Program-made: the position numbers and the translations under genes | NCBI RefSeq assembly: GCF_008932295.1 | Contig: NZ_WBWA01000007.1 | Span: 144,517 to 208,516, forward strand | From: Brucella tritici | Lineage (GTDB): Bacteria > Pseudomonadota > Alphaproteobacteria > Rhizobiales > Rhizobiaceae | Direction: 5' to 3' | DNA length: 64,000 nucleotides | Shown: positions 46,152 to 56,546 of the stretch, piece by piece | Numbering within the stretch: position 1 is the stretch's first letter | How the letters are laid out: every line of letters starts with the position of its first letter | The notes under the pieces: model-generated | The model's input: the letters and a program-made list of their open reading frames with translations, nothing else | Database searches by the model: none | What the model was told of the DNA's origin: nothing

Positions 46152-46694
46152 CTATTTACGATCTTCATCGGTCGGGACGGGCGTGACATGCTCCTCGCTG
46201 TCCGTCACGAAATGCGTTTTGGCAACGTCGATCCGCCCGGTTGCGATGCCGAAGCCGTTCCACGCAATGATCAGGAGTGCAGGGACGGCAAAGGCCAGTC
46301 CTGCGCCGTAAAACCAGCCCATAGACATACCCGTCGCCGGGGCCAGAGTCGGAATATTGATAAGCGTCTGCGTCCAGCTTCCCGAAAGAACGAGCCATGT
46401 CGCGCCAAACATCATGATATGGCCAGCGACCAGCGCAATGCGCGCGCCCGCAGGTGACAGGCGGCGCACCAGAGAATCCACGCCAAGATGCGCATGGTCG
46501 CGCATGGCAACCACTGCGCCAAGAAAGGTGAGCCAGATGAAGAAGATGCGCGACAGCTCTTCCGAAACGGTTATGCCCTGATTGAAGGCATAGCGCAGCA
46601 GCACATTGCCGAACACGAGCACCACCATGCAGCCCAGAAGACAGGCAATGGCGAACCGCGCCGCGGTAAAATAGAAATCGACTAGAGCTTTCAC
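46152..46694 (-). CDS. dctQ: TRAP transporter small permease (DctQ type)
   Basis: 180 residues with four membrane segments. VSEELSRIFFIWLTFLGAVVAMRDHAHLGVD is the conserved DctQ region, quoted here only by its ends VSEELSR and HAHLGVD. It is the first gene of the seven-gene minus-strand unit ending at 40170. A polar C-terminal tail of about 35 residues is somewhat long. Confidence 0.88.
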   Translation of the reverse strand: MKALVDFYFTAARFAIACLLGCMVVLVFGNVLLRYAFNQGITVSEELSRIFFIWLTFLGAVVAMRDHAHLGVDSLVRRLSPAGARIALVAGHIMMFGATWLVLSGSWTQTLINIPTLAPATGMSMGWFYGAGLAFAVPALLIIAWNGFGIATGRIDVAKTHFVTDSEEHVTPVPTDEDRK

Positions 46695-47121
46695 GGTTCC
46701 TCCTCCCGGCCTCCTCGGCGCATCGCTTGCAGACTGCTGCCCCTTTTTCGGGTTTCGGGTGAAAGCAACGCCGCATCACCGGCAGGATGCGCCGTGCATC
46801 CGAGGTGAAACTTCGCTTTCCCCACAGTCCTTGACCGTTTCCGGGCCGACCATCGCAATGAAAGGCGCGTCAGAAAACCATTCCGGCTCCCCGCAGTGCC
46901 TCATCGCGAGCTGCAATCCGTTCCTCCTCAGTCCATCCCACTTCAGAACTGAATCGCATCGGTCGGCTGCGCCATTCTCCTAAAATGTACTAACTGGTTA
47001 GGAAGTCAATCGCTTCTGTTCAAACAGGCGTATGAAAGGCTTTCATTCTATCAATATCAGGAATGTTCCATCTGGTTCAAAATAGCAGATTTCTGTGCGG
47101 AGCGCAGGCTATTGGAGAAAA
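46695..47121. promoter_or_regulatory. Non-coding region upstream of the TRAP-quiC unit with a candidate operator
   Basis: 427 bases between the start of the TRAP unit and the end of the DUF922 gene. At 46990-47001 CTAAC-TG-GTTAG forms a short interrupted palindrome inside an AT-rich stretch, the likely promoter of the unit and a candidate TetR site. The leader would then be near 290 bases long. Several tiny frames occur in it (for example a 27-codon frame read on the minus strand) but none has convincing support. Confidence 0.5.
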
Positions 47122-47721
47122 TCAGCCGCCGTTCACCAGTGCCAGAACAAGCTGCTGGACATTGCCGCCATTGCCCATCTCGACCTTGTCGAAGGCACGG
47201 CCCTGAGCACGCTGGACGTCCACCAAATCGGTGATTTCCTTGATGAGCACCTTGCGGATTTTCTGGCATTTCGGGTCGTTTGGAACCGACAGGCCAACGG
47301 TCCGGCGCACGATCTCGCGTGTCATGTCCTTGGCATGGTCGCCATGCACAAGCTCGTGCTTGCGGATGCCTTCGGAGAAGGTCTCCCAATGCTCTTTCAC
47401 CGGGGAGGCAAGTTTCTGCGAAGGCTTCGGCAGCGTATAGGTGATCTTCAGCTTCGGCGTGGCCGACAGGATCGTGCAGGCATTGTTAGAGCGGTCAAAC
47501 TGCCGGTCCCAGGTCAGCACATAGCTGGTATGGGCGATGACGCGGGTTTTGCCGCCGCCGATCTTCGGGCCGCGCTCTCCGATGGATTCATAAAGTTCGG
47601 GACCGGTTTTCCCGGTAATGGCGTAGGTCTTGATTTCCTCGACGGGTTTCCAATTATCTTCTGCAAGTGCAGGTGCCGCCACCAGAATTCCAAGGAATGC
47701 GAATGCTGCCGCTTTTTTCAC
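47122..47721 (-). CDS. Secreted DUF922 protein, predicted zinc protease
   Basis: 199 residues from a GTG at 47721, chosen because a signal peptide begins there (VKKAAAFAFLGILVAAPALA). DUF922 proteins are described as predicted secreted zinc-dependent proteases. The metal motif HELVHGDHA is present (HExxH), preceded by a Trp/Tyr-rich beta region (YVLTWDRQFDRSN). Two cysteines (NNACTIL and DPKCQKI) may form a disulfide. The longer frame upstream has no signal. Substrate unknown. It is divergent from the nucleoside-binding-protein gene. Confidence 0.78.
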   Translation of the reverse strand: MKKAAAFAFLGILVAAPALAEDNWKPVEEIKTYAITGKTGPELYESIGERGPKIGGGKTRVIAHTSYVLTWDRQFDRSNNACTILSATPKLKITYTLPKPSQKLASPVKEHWETFSEGIRKHELVHGDHAKDMTREIVRRTVGLSVPNDPKCQKIRKVLIKEITDLVDVQRAQGRAFDKVEMGNGGNVQQLVLALVNGG

Positions 47722-48099
47722 GCTTGCCCCGATCCATCGATTTGCCCGGATGATTTGCGGGCAAGCTACAATATCGGCAGGCGATGCGTAAGCGGCTTTC
47801 CGGCAAAAGCGTGAAAAGCCAATTCGCCGGACTGATTCCCGCTCCCGCTTCGATGCGTCGGATAATGCGATGAAACAAATAGTTGGCGCAGATCCCACGT
47901 TTCTGTAAAACAGGAACCGCTCCAGCCGCATTCCACGCAACAGACTTGCTTTGTCCACAGCGGGCAAAAAGTTTGGCGATTGACACACACACGCCGTCAG
48001 CGTTTGATCGCTCTTCAGGTGTGGGGGTTCTGTGGGTGGAGGCAAATTATCCAAAGCAGAAAATCCATCTCTATAACGCTACAGTATTGGAGTTCTGTT
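47722..48099. promoter_or_regulatory. Divergent promoter region between DUF922 and nucleoside importer genes
   Basis: 378 bases with no supported gene; frames running through it are upstream extensions of the flanking genes. It must contain the promoter of the nucleoside importer operon. No distinct operator was recognised. Confidence 0.45.
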
Positions 48100-49206
48100 G
48101 TGATCAAATCCACCAGACGGGGAATAATCCACCTGGCCTTTGCCCTTGCCGCATCGACGGCGATGGGCACATTCGCCACCACGGCGGCACAGGCCCAGGA
48201 CAAGATCCTGCTCATTATCAATGGCGCGCTCGGCGACAAGTCGTTCTTCGACAGCGCCGCCAAGGGCATGAAGATGATCAAGGACAAGTATGGCGACGAC
48301 GTCGAGACCAAGATTCTCGAAATCGGCGACGATCCGACCAAATGGGAGCCGGTGTTCCTCGATGCGTCCGAACAGGACTGGGACCTCATCATCGGCGGCA
48401 CCTACCAGATGTCGGAAACCGTCGGTTCGGTTGCCCAGCAATATCCCGACAAGAAATACGTCCTCTACGATGCGAGCGTGCCTTATGAAGAAGGCGGCTA
48501 CGACAATGTCTATTCCATCCAGTACAAGCAGAACGAAGGTTCCTATCTCGGCGGCATGCTGGCGGCTTCGCTCCTGAAGGAAGGCAAGCTCGGCGATACC
48601 GGCAAGAATCTCGGCTTCCTCGGCGGCATGGATATTCCGGTCATCAACGACTTCCTCGTCGGCTATATTGCCGGTGCGCAGTCGGTCATGCCTGATGCCA
48701 AGATCGCGATTTCCTATGCCGGTTCCTTCATGGATGCTGCAAAGGGCAAGGAGCTTGGCCTCGCGCAATATCGTTCCGACGTGTCGCTCGGCTTCGTCGT
48801 CGCCTCGCAGACCGGCCTCGGCCAGCTTTCGGCTGCCAAGGAAACCGGCAAATATGTTCTGGGCGTCGATTCCGATCAGGAAGCGATCTTCAAGGACAGC
48901 GATCCGGCCATTGCCAAGCAGGTTGTCAGCTCCGTTCTGAAGAATGTCGATGTCAGCCTTCTGCAAGCCTATGAACGTTTCAAGGCAGGCGACCTGCCGT
49001 TCGGCAAGGCGGAAGCACTCGGCCTTAAGGAAGGCGCTGTCGGCATCGTGCAGGACGGCAACATGGCTTCTATGGCCACCCAGGAAATGAAGGACGCCAT
49101 CAAGAAGGCTTCCGACGAGATTTCCGAAGGCAAGATCACGGTTCCGACCGCATTCGGCATGAGCACCGAGGATCTCAATGCGATCCGCAATAAGGTTCGT
49201 CCCTGA
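48100..49206 (+). CDS. BMP-family ABC substrate-binding protein, probable nucleoside binder
   Basis: 368 residues from a GTG at 48100 with GGAG seven bases upstream; a signal peptide (LAFALAASTAMGTFATTAAQA) begins there, while the longer frame lacks one. The fold is that of BMP/PnrA proteins, which bind purine nucleosides: IINGALGDKSFFDSAAKG, EGSYLGGMLAASL, GFLGGMDIPVINDFLVGY, YAGSFMDAAKGKELG. Two bases separate the stop and the ATPase start codon region. Downstream enzymes for nucleosides support the ligand. Confidence 0.9.
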   Translation: MIKSTRRGIIHLAFALAASTAMGTFATTAAQAQDKILLIINGALGDKSFFDSAAKGMKMIKDKYGDDVETKILEIGDDPTKWEPVFLDASEQDWDLIIGGTYQMSETVGSVAQQYPDKKYVLYDASVPYEEGGYDNVYSIQYKQNEGSYLGGMLAASLLKEGKLGDTGKNLGFLGGMDIPVINDFLVGYIAGAQSVMPDAKIAISYAGSFMDAAKGKELGLAQYRSDVSLGFVVASQTGLGQLSAAKETGKYVLGVDSDQEAIFKDSDPAIAKQVVSSVLKNVDVSLLQAYERFKAGDLPFGKAEALGLKEGAVGIVQDGNMASMATQEMKDAIKKASDEISEGKITVPTAFGMSTEDLNAIRNKVRP

Positions 49207-49208
49207 TC

Positions 49209-50780
49209 GTGGAAAAACAAGCTGAAAATATCGAAGGCGGCGATGCTATCGTCGCCTTTCGCCCAATCGTCGCCTTCCGCGATGTGAGCAAGGTCTATCC
49301 GAACGGCACGCAGGCGCTTCGCGACGTGTCGTTTTCGATCCGCGCAGGCTCCATCCACGCCATTTGCGGCGAAAACGGTGCGGGCAAATCAACGCTCATG
49401 AAAATCCTGTTCGGCATCGAAAATGCCACGGCAGGCGAAATCATCGTCGATGGACAGCATATTGCATCCTGGTCGCCGGAAGATGCCGCGGCACAAGGCA
49501 TCGGCATGGTACACCAGCATTTCTCGCTCGTGCCGACCCTGACGGTCACTGAAAATATCATTCTTGGTCATGAACCGGTGAAGGCCGGGCTGATCGACCG
49601 TGTGAGCGCGCGCAAAATGGTCGAAGCGCTGATGCAGCAATATGATCTGCACGCCGACCCCGAAGCGATCACGGGCGCGCTTTCCGTCGCCGCCCAGCAG
49701 AAAGTTGAAATTCTCAAAGCGCTGGCGCGCCGCACGAGGCTCCTGATCCTCGACGAGCCGACCGCCGTTCTCTCTCCGCCGGAGATCGAGGAACTCATGC
49801 GCAAGCTGAAGTCGCTGCGCGATGAAGGCATTACCATCCTCTTCATTTCCCACAAGCTGAACGAAGTGCGCGAACTGGCCGAAAGCGTGACCATATTGCG
49901 CGCCGGTGCTGTTGCTGGCACGGAAAAGCTTGCCGACGTGCCGGACGATGCCATCATGCAGATGGTTATGGGTCATGCGGTCGACATTCCGCAACGCGCC
50001 CACAAGCATGACGCGATGAAAACCGTTCTCGACATGAAGGGTGTCACGACGAAAGCAGCCGATCCGGCAGACCGCATCAAGGATGTGAACCTGACCGTTG
50101 GCGCAGGCGAAATCGTCGGCGTCGCCGGTGTCGATGGCAGCGGCCAGCGCGGCCTCGTATCGGTGCTTTCCGGTCTTGCTGAAGCGGCCAGCGGCACGAT
50201 CAGCCTCAACGGTGAGGATATGCTGCGCGCTGACACGGCAAGCTGGCGCAGACAAGGTCTTGGCTATCTGCCAGCCGACCGCTTTTCGCAAGGTGGCGCA
50301 CCCGGCCTGTCTCTCGCCGAAAACGCGATAGCCGGAACTGGATCTATTACCGCCGACAAGCAGATTTTCTGGGGACCATTCCTGCGCTGGAGCGCGATCA
50401 AGGCCCGTGTCAGCGGAATGATAAAGCAATATTCGGTGCGCGCAGGCGCAATCACCGAACGGCTCGATTCCCTTTCCGGCGGCAATGCGCAAAAGCTCAT
50501 CGCGGCGCGCGAACTTGCCACCAATCCGAAATTCCTGATCGCCGACCAGCCAACACGCGGCATCGACGTTTCGGCGGCAGCCTTCCTGCACCGCCGCATC
50601 GATGAAGTGGCGCAGGGCGGCTGCGCCGTACTGCTGGTCAGCGCCGATCTCGATGAATTGCTGCGCCTCAGCGACCGCATCGTCGTTCTCTTCAACGGAC
50701 GCATCGTCGCCGTTCTGGAAAACGGACCAGACATCACACCGGCTGTCCTTGGACCTTATATGCTGGGGACACGAGCATGA
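49209..50780 (+). CDS. Two-domain ABC ATPase of a nucleoside (BMP-type) importer
   Basis: 523 residues with two nucleotide-binding domains, like the NupA/YufO and sugar-type RbsA ATPases. Domain one: Walker A GENGAGKST, Walker B LLILDEPTAVLSPPE, signature degenerate (LSVAAQQKVEIL). Domain two: Walker A altered (GVDGSGQRG), signature LSGGNAQKL, Walker B FLIADQPTRGID. Start codon GTG. The stop codon lies inside a dispersed repeat that begins at 50773, so the last codons are shaped by the repeat. Confidence 0.9.
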   Translation: MEKQAENIEGGDAIVAFRPIVAFRDVSKVYPNGTQALRDVSFSIRAGSIHAICGENGAGKSTLMKILFGIENATAGEIIVDGQHIASWSPEDAAAQGIGMVHQHFSLVPTLTVTENIILGHEPVKAGLIDRVSARKMVEALMQQYDLHADPEAITGALSVAAQQKVEILKALARRTRLLILDEPTAVLSPPEIEELMRKLKSLRDEGITILFISHKLNEVRELAESVTILRAGAVAGTEKLADVPDDAIMQMVMGHAVDIPQRAHKHDAMKTVLDMKGVTTKAADPADRIKDVNLTVGAGEIVGVAGVDGSGQRGLVSVLSGLAEAASGTISLNGEDMLRADTASWRRQGLGYLPADRFSQGGAPGLSLAENAIAGTGSITADKQIFWGPFLRWSAIKARVSGMIKQYSVRAGAITERLDSLSGGNAQKLIAARELATNPKFLIADQPTRGIDVSAAAFLHRRIDEVAQGGCAVLLVSADLDELLRLSDRIVVLFNGRIVAVLENGPDITPAVLGPYMLGTRA

Positions 50781-50821
50781 TCCCAAAAAGTGTAACGCGG
50801 TTTTTGGATGAGATCATGCTC
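50773..50821. repeat. Rhizobiales-type palindromic repeat (GAGCATGATC family)
   Basis: GAGCATGATC at the left and GATCATGCTC at the right are exact inverses, around an inner near-palindrome (AAAAAGTGTAACGCGGTTTTT). It supplies the stop codon of the ATPase gene and separates it from the permease gene. It is a different family from the repeat at 674, 23663 and 44801. Confidence 0.75.
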
Positions 50822-50841
50822 AAGCAGAGAGTTGCAGCGTA

Positions 50842-51933
50842 ATGCGCAGACTGATTTCCTATCTCATTCCATTCTTCCTGACCGTGCTTGTCATCGCCGT
50901 CATCATGGCCGTGCTTCTGGTGCCGCTGGCGCTGATGCAGGACAATCCCGCCGGGGTTCTCAAGACGTTTTTCCTCGGACCATTCGGCAGCATTCGCCAT
51001 ATGGGCAATGTGGTGGAAGCGGCAACGCCCATCATGCTGACCGGCCTTGCGATCACCATCATGTTCCGCTCCGGCCTGTTCAATCTGGGCGCGGAAAGCG
51101 GCTTCTTCCTCGGCGCGCTCGGCGCTGTGGCAGGTGCTGTCCTGCTCCCTTCGCTCGGTTGGTTTTCGCTGCCGGTAGCGATCCTCTGCGGCGCGGTTGC
51201 GGGCAGTTTCGCCTGCACCATCCCGGCAGCGCTGCGGCTGCGTTTCGGCGCATCGGAAATGGTGACGTCGCTCGTCCTGAACTATGCCTTCCTGTTTCTC
51301 GGCCTGTTCGTCCTCAACTATGTCATCCGTGACCCGGCTGCGGGCGGGATGATGTCGCTCAAGATTCCGCCAGATGCGAAGCTTGACCGGCTGTTGGCCG
51401 GCACGCGTCTCAACAGCGGTTCGATCATCGCCATTCTGGCCTGTATCGCTGGCGGCATCTGGCTTTACTGGACGCGGTCTGGTCTCAATATCCGTATCGC
51501 AGGTTCCAGTCCGGGCTTTGCCAATCATCTCGGCCTGCCGCTGAAACGCATCATCATGCGTGCGCAGATTGTCGGTGGACTGGTGGCAGGCATGGCCGGT
51601 GCGCTGGAAGTGCTCGGCCTTCATGCCCGCTTTGCCTGGCTCGATCTGCCCGGCTATGGCTGGACCGGCCTCGTCGTCGCCATCCTGGCGCGCGAAAATC
51701 CGTTCCTGCTTATTCCCTCGGCTCTCTTCCTTGGCTTCGTGCAGATCGGCGGCGATCTTCTGGCCCGCAACATGAACATCCCGACCGAAGTGGTGGGGCT
51801 TGTGACCGCCGCCATCATGGTGGGTGCGACGGCAAGCGTCATTCACAATCATCCGACCGTATTGCGGCTGATCCGCAACCTTCGCAATCGCGAAGGAGAA
51901 CAAGCGGTAGTGCAGGCCGGAGTACAACCATGA
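50842..51933 (+). CDS. ABC permease of a nucleoside importer, first subunit
   Basis: 363 residues with about nine membrane segments. LTGLAITIMFRSGLFNLGAESGFF matches the conserved inner segment of BMP-type permeases (short anchor FNLGAESG), and ASEMVTSLVLNYAF is also typical of the YufP/NupB branch. It is followed by the second permease with a four-base overlap. Confidence 0.88.
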   Translation: MRRLISYLIPFFLTVLVIAVIMAVLLVPLALMQDNPAGVLKTFFLGPFGSIRHMGNVVEAATPIMLTGLAITIMFRSGLFNLGAESGFFLGALGAVAGAVLLPSLGWFSLPVAILCGAVAGSFACTIPAALRLRFGASEMVTSLVLNYAFLFLGLFVLNYVIRDPAAGGMMSLKIPPDAKLDRLLAGTRLNSGSIIAILACIAGGIWLYWTRSGLNIRIAGSSPGFANHLGLPLKRIIMRAQIVGGLVAGMAGALEVLGLHARFAWLDLPGYGWTGLVVAILARENPFLLIPSALFLGFVQIGGDLLARNMNIPTEVVGLVTAAIMVGATASVIHNHPTVLRLIRNLRNREGEQAVVQAGVQP

Positions 51934-52826
51934 GCATGGTTCTCGCACAAATCCTAGATCCATCCTTCATCGGCACCATCCTGCGCGTGGCAACGCCATT
52001 GTTGCTGGCAGCACTCGGCGTGATGATTTCCGACCGCGCAGGCGTCCTCAACATCGGCATGGAAGGCATGATGCTGTCGGCAGCACTTATTGCCGTTCTG
52101 GCGAGCGCCGCCACCGGAAGTCCGGCTGTCGGGCTGCTGGCCGCGCTCATCACAGGTGCAGCTCTCGGCTGGCTGATGTCGCTTTCGGTCAACCGGCTGG
52201 GCACTGATCTCATCATGACCGGCATTGCGCTCAACATCGCCGCTGCGGCAGCAACGACGCTCGGGCTTTTCCTTGCAACGGGCGACAAGGGGATGTCGGG
52301 CGCGTTGAAAAGCGGCGCTCTGCCAAGCCTTCCCGTCCCCTTTATCGGCAATATTCACATATTGACCTTTGCAGCCCTTCTCGCCGTCCCGGCAGTCAGC
52401 CTTCTGATGATGCGTACGCGCTTCGGCCTGCATCTGCGCGCCACCGGCGTTGATCCCAAATCGGCGCGTGCTGCCGGTATCCATACGGGCCGGGTGCAGA
52501 TGATGGCGCTTGTCCTGTCCGGTCTCTTCGGCGGTGCTGCCGGTGCCTATCTGTCGCTCGGCTATGTTACCTGGTTCGCCCAGAACATGACTGCAGGTCG
52601 CGGTTTCATCGCCATTGCGGCGGAAGTCATGGGACAGGGCACAGCATGGGGCACGCTTGTGGCGAGCCTGGTTCTTGCGGCGGCGGAGTCTTTCGCCATC
52701 ACGCTTCAGAGCCTCGGATTGCCGTTCGAACTGATGCAGATGATCCCTTATCTCGTCCCGGTCGTCGTACTGACGATCCACGCGGCGCGCCGTCAGCGGC
52801 GCGCAAAGCAACTGAAAAACTCCTGA
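51930..52826 (+). CDS. ABC permease of a nucleoside importer, second subunit
   Basis: 298 residues with about eight membrane segments. The conserved GVMISDRAGVLNIGMEGMML segment (LNIGMEGMM) and GADLI-like TDLIMTGIALNIAA region identify the YufQ/NupC branch. Also GRGFIAIAAEVMGQGTAWG near the C-terminus. It heterodimerises with the preceding permease. Confidence 0.88.
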   Translation: MSMVLAQILDPSFIGTILRVATPLLLAALGVMISDRAGVLNIGMEGMMLSAALIAVLASAATGSPAVGLLAALITGAALGWLMSLSVNRLGTDLIMTGIALNIAAAAATTLGLFLATGDKGMSGALKSGALPSLPVPFIGNIHILTFAALLAVPAVSLLMMRTRFGLHLRATGVDPKSARAAGIHTGRVQMMALVLSGLFGGAAGAYLSLGYVTWFAQNMTAGRGFIAIAAEVMGQGTAWGTLVASLVLAAAESFAITLQSLGLPFELMQMIPYLVPVVVLTIHAARRQRRAKQLKNS

Positions 52827-52837
52827 AATGCATATCC

Positions 52838-52882
52838 GAAATTTGACCAGAATCTTGACCAGAATCTTGAAATGAGCATGAA
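52838..52882. repeat. Short tandem direct repeat upstream of the ADP-ribosylglycohydrolase gene
   Basis: TTGACCAGAATC occurs twice back to back (about 52843-52866), followed by TTGAAATGAGCATGAAATG. The repeat is in the 56-base gap between the permease and hydrolase genes and could tune translation of the latter. Confidence 0.5.
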
Positions 52883-54268
52883 ATGAAAGCTTGGGAATTG
52901 ACCCGCGATCTGCTGCGCGACACGAAACCGGTGGTGCGCACAGCGGAAGAACAGACCTGGGATGCAAGCGCCGTCATGAAGGCGCAGGACGATCTCATGG
53001 CCATGTTCTGGAAAAGCAATGTGCCGGGATCGGCAGCACCCGAATGCCTGATGGCCGGTGCGCTGCAATCGCTGGAAAACAAGGGCTTCGTTCTTGCCCC
53101 TTATGAGGAACTTCTTCGCGACGGGCTGACCGCACTTGAGCGCGGTGACTTTGAAACACTGTATCGCATCGACATGCGCCTGCGTGTCCTGATGCGCGCG
53201 GCACAACCCGATCCGAACCATCTGTCGCAAAAAACTGTGCGTTACGGATCGTGGGACGAATTCGACGCCGCCGTTCAATGGCCTGACGATGTGCTCTTTG
53301 CCGTCCAGTCCGATGATTTCCGCGACCGCACCGCTGCCGCCTGGATGGCGCAGCTCGTGGGCGCTGCGGCTGGTACGGCGCTCGAAGGCTATACGGCGGA
53401 AAACATCGCCGAGGTCTTCGGACCGATCCGCGATTATGTGCGCGAGCCCAACACCTATAATGACGACATCACCTTCGAGATCGCATTTCTCGAAGCCTTC
53501 GGCGACAAGGGTTCTGCTATGACCAGCGCCGACATTGCGGAGCGCTGGACCTCGCTGATCCCGCTTGGCTGGTCGGCAGAGGCAATCGCGCTTTCCAATA
53601 TGCGGCGCGGCCTCACCGCGCCCGAAACCGGCACGTCCGACAATCCCTTCGATGAATGGATTGGCGCGCAGATGCGCGGCACAATCTGCGGCATGGTCGT
53701 GCCGGGGCGCGCCCGCGAAGCTGCCCGCCTCGCATGGATGGACGCGGAAATCTCCCATGCCGGAAACGGCATTTTGGGCGAAGTCTTCAATGCTGTCATG
53801 GCAGCGCGCGCCTTTGCTGTCAGCGACACACGCGAATTGCTGGTCTCGACGGCAGCACTTTTTTCGGCCGAAACCGAATATGGTGCGGTTCTGGCCTTCG
53901 CACTCGATGCCTGCCGTTCTGCCGGCAACTGGCAGGACGCATGGGCGAAATGCGATGCGGAATATGCCGAATATAACTGGATTCACGTCTATCCGAACGC
54001 AGCCGCACAGGTGATTGCGCTGTGGTTCGGCGAAGGCGATTTCGACCGCACGCTCGAAATCGTCTGCGGCATCGGCCACGACGTCGACTGCAATGCCGCG
54101 CAGATTCTCAGCATGATCGCCATCCAGCGCGGCTCCGGCATCATCGCCGAACGGTGGTCGAAGCCGCTGCTGGCCGACGACATCGTCACCTATATGCGCC
54201 GCCCGGCGAAAATCTCCTTCGACGCGCTTGTCGACCAGACGGTCAGTGCAGCGCGCAACGCAGTTTAA
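52883..54268 (+). CDS. ADP-ribosylglycohydrolase family protein
   Basis: 461 residues, larger than the 300-residue DraG type. Residues about 1-150 are an extra N-terminal region; the glycohydrolase domain follows. Metal-binding aspartates sit in YNDDITFEIAFLEAF, AEISHAGNGILGE (the AxxxH-like element) and GIGHDVDCNAAQI, matching the DraG arrangement of two acidic clusters. The family removes ADP-ribose from proteins or hydrolyses ADP-ribosyl compounds. It lies inside the nucleoside import operon, 19 bases before nucleoside hydrolase, so a small N-glycoside of ribose is a likelier substrate than a protein; inferred. Confidence 0.82.
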   Translation: MKAWELTRDLLRDTKPVVRTAEEQTWDASAVMKAQDDLMAMFWKSNVPGSAAPECLMAGALQSLENKGFVLAPYEELLRDGLTALERGDFETLYRIDMRLRVLMRAAQPDPNHLSQKTVRYGSWDEFDAAVQWPDDVLFAVQSDDFRDRTAAAWMAQLVGAAAGTALEGYTAENIAEVFGPIRDYVREPNTYNDDITFEIAFLEAFGDKGSAMTSADIAERWTSLIPLGWSAEAIALSNMRRGLTAPETGTSDNPFDEWIGAQMRGTICGMVVPGRAREAARLAWMDAEISHAGNGILGEVFNAVMAARAFAVSDTRELLVSTAALFSAETEYGAVLAFALDACRSAGNWQDAWAKCDAEYAEYNWIHVYPNAAAQVIALWFGEGDFDRTLEIVCGIGHDVDCNAAQILSMIAIQRGSGIIAERWSKPLLADDIVTYMRRPAKISFDALVDQTVSAARNAV

Positions 54269-54287
54269 TTTGCAGAAAGACCCCATT

Positions 54288-55223
54288 ATGGCCCGTAAAA
54301 TCATTATCGATACCGATCCCGGTCAGGACGATGCCGTCGCCATTCTTCTGGCCCTGGCAAGCCCGGAGCTCGACATTCTCGGCATTACCGCAGTGGCTGG
54401 CAACGGCCCGCTGGCGCGCACCGAAATCAACGCGCGCACGGTCTGCGAAGTAGCGAAAAAGCCCGGCACAAAAGTATTCGCCGGTTCCATTCGTCCTCTG
54501 GTGCGCCCGCTCGTGACGGCCGAAAACGTCCATGGCAAGACCGGTCTCGATGGTTACGACCTGCCCGCCCCGACCATGCCGCTTCAGACGCAGCATGGCG
54601 TTGATTTCATCATCGAAACGCTGATGAAGGAAGAGCCCGGCACCGTCACGCTCTGCCCGCTCGGACCGCTGACCAACATCGCATCCGCACTGATCCGCGA
54701 GCCGAAGATTGCCGAGCGCGTCAAGGAAATCGTGCTGATGGGCGGCGGCTATTTCGAGGGCGGCAACATCACGCCGTCGGCGGAATTTAACATCTATGTC
54801 GATCCGCACGCCGCTGCGGTCGTGTTCAAATCCGGCATCAGGATCACCATGATGCCGCTCGACGTAACGCACAAGGTGCTGACCACCGAAAAGCGCATCG
54901 CCGCCATTCGCGGCATCGGCACCCATGTTGGCGAAGTAGTCGCCGCATGGCTGGAATTCTTCGAGCGCTACGACGAAGCCAAGTACGGCACCGATGGCGG
55001 CCCGCTGCACGACCCGAACGTCATCGCCTATCTTATCAAGCCGGAACTCTATTCCGGACGCGAATGCAATGTGGAAATCGAGATCAATTCGGAACTGACG
55101 ATCGGCGAAACAGTCGTCGACTGGTGGGAAGTGACCGACCGTCCGAAGAACGCGCTCTTCATCAAGGATGTGGATGCAGACGGCTTCTTCAGCCTGCTGA
55201 CCGAACGTCTCGCAACGCTCTAA
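54288..55223 (+). CDS. Inosine-uridine-type nucleoside N-ribohydrolase
   Basis: 311 residues from the ATG at 54288. Splits purine or pyrimidine ribonucleosides to base and ribose. Calcium site IIIDTDPGQDDAVAILLAL (Asp cluster), active-site loops GPLTNIASAL and LMGGGYFEGGNITPSAEFNI, and the C-terminal GPLHDPNVIAY with the catalytic His-Asp region. Last gene of the importer operon before a terminator. Its ribose product fits the convergent ribokinase. Confidence 0.92.
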   Translation: MARKIIIDTDPGQDDAVAILLALASPELDILGITAVAGNGPLARTEINARTVCEVAKKPGTKVFAGSIRPLVRPLVTAENVHGKTGLDGYDLPAPTMPLQTQHGVDFIIETLMKEEPGTVTLCPLGPLTNIASALIREPKIAERVKEIVLMGGGYFEGGNITPSAEFNIYVDPHAAAVVFKSGIRITMMPLDVTHKVLTTEKRIAAIRGIGTHVGEVVAAWLEFFERYDEAKYGTDGGPLHDPNVIAYLIKPELYSGRECNVEIEINSELTIGETVVDWWEVTDRPKNALFIKDVDADGFFSLLTERLATL

Positions 55224-55241
55224 ATCACAAAATAGCCACAA

Positions 55242-55275
55242 AAAAGCCGCGAGTACCATATTCTCGCGGCTTCTT
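55242..55275. terminator. Rho-independent terminator between nucleoside hydrolase and ribokinase genes
   Basis: AGCCGCGAG (55245-55253) and its perfect inverse CTCGCGGCT (55263-55271), followed by TCTTCG on the plus strand and a run of T (minus strand, complement of AAAAA at 55241-55245). Serves both convergent units. Confidence 0.85.
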
Positions 55276-55351
55276 CGCCATGTTTGACAAGAGGTTTTTG
55301 CGCAGTTTTCTGCTCAAAATGAGCGAAACTGGCGCAAAATGCCCCGGATTT

Positions 55352-56546
<1,195 letters not shown>

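Noticed and set aside
46695..46985. Short frames in the leader of the TRAP unit, including a 27-codon frame
   Set aside because: No ribosome binding site at a proper distance and no resemblance to a known leader peptide; could be chance.
49389..50786. 465-codon open frame on the minus strand opposite the two-domain ABC ATPase
   Set aside because: No recognisable domain; the opposite strand carries both Walker A regions and the signature motifs.
52793..54304. 503-codon open frame on the minus strand opposite the ADP-ribosylglycohydrolase gene
   Set aside because: It is a mirror frame caused by high GC; it has no family marks, and the plus-strand gene shows intact metal motifs and fits the operon.
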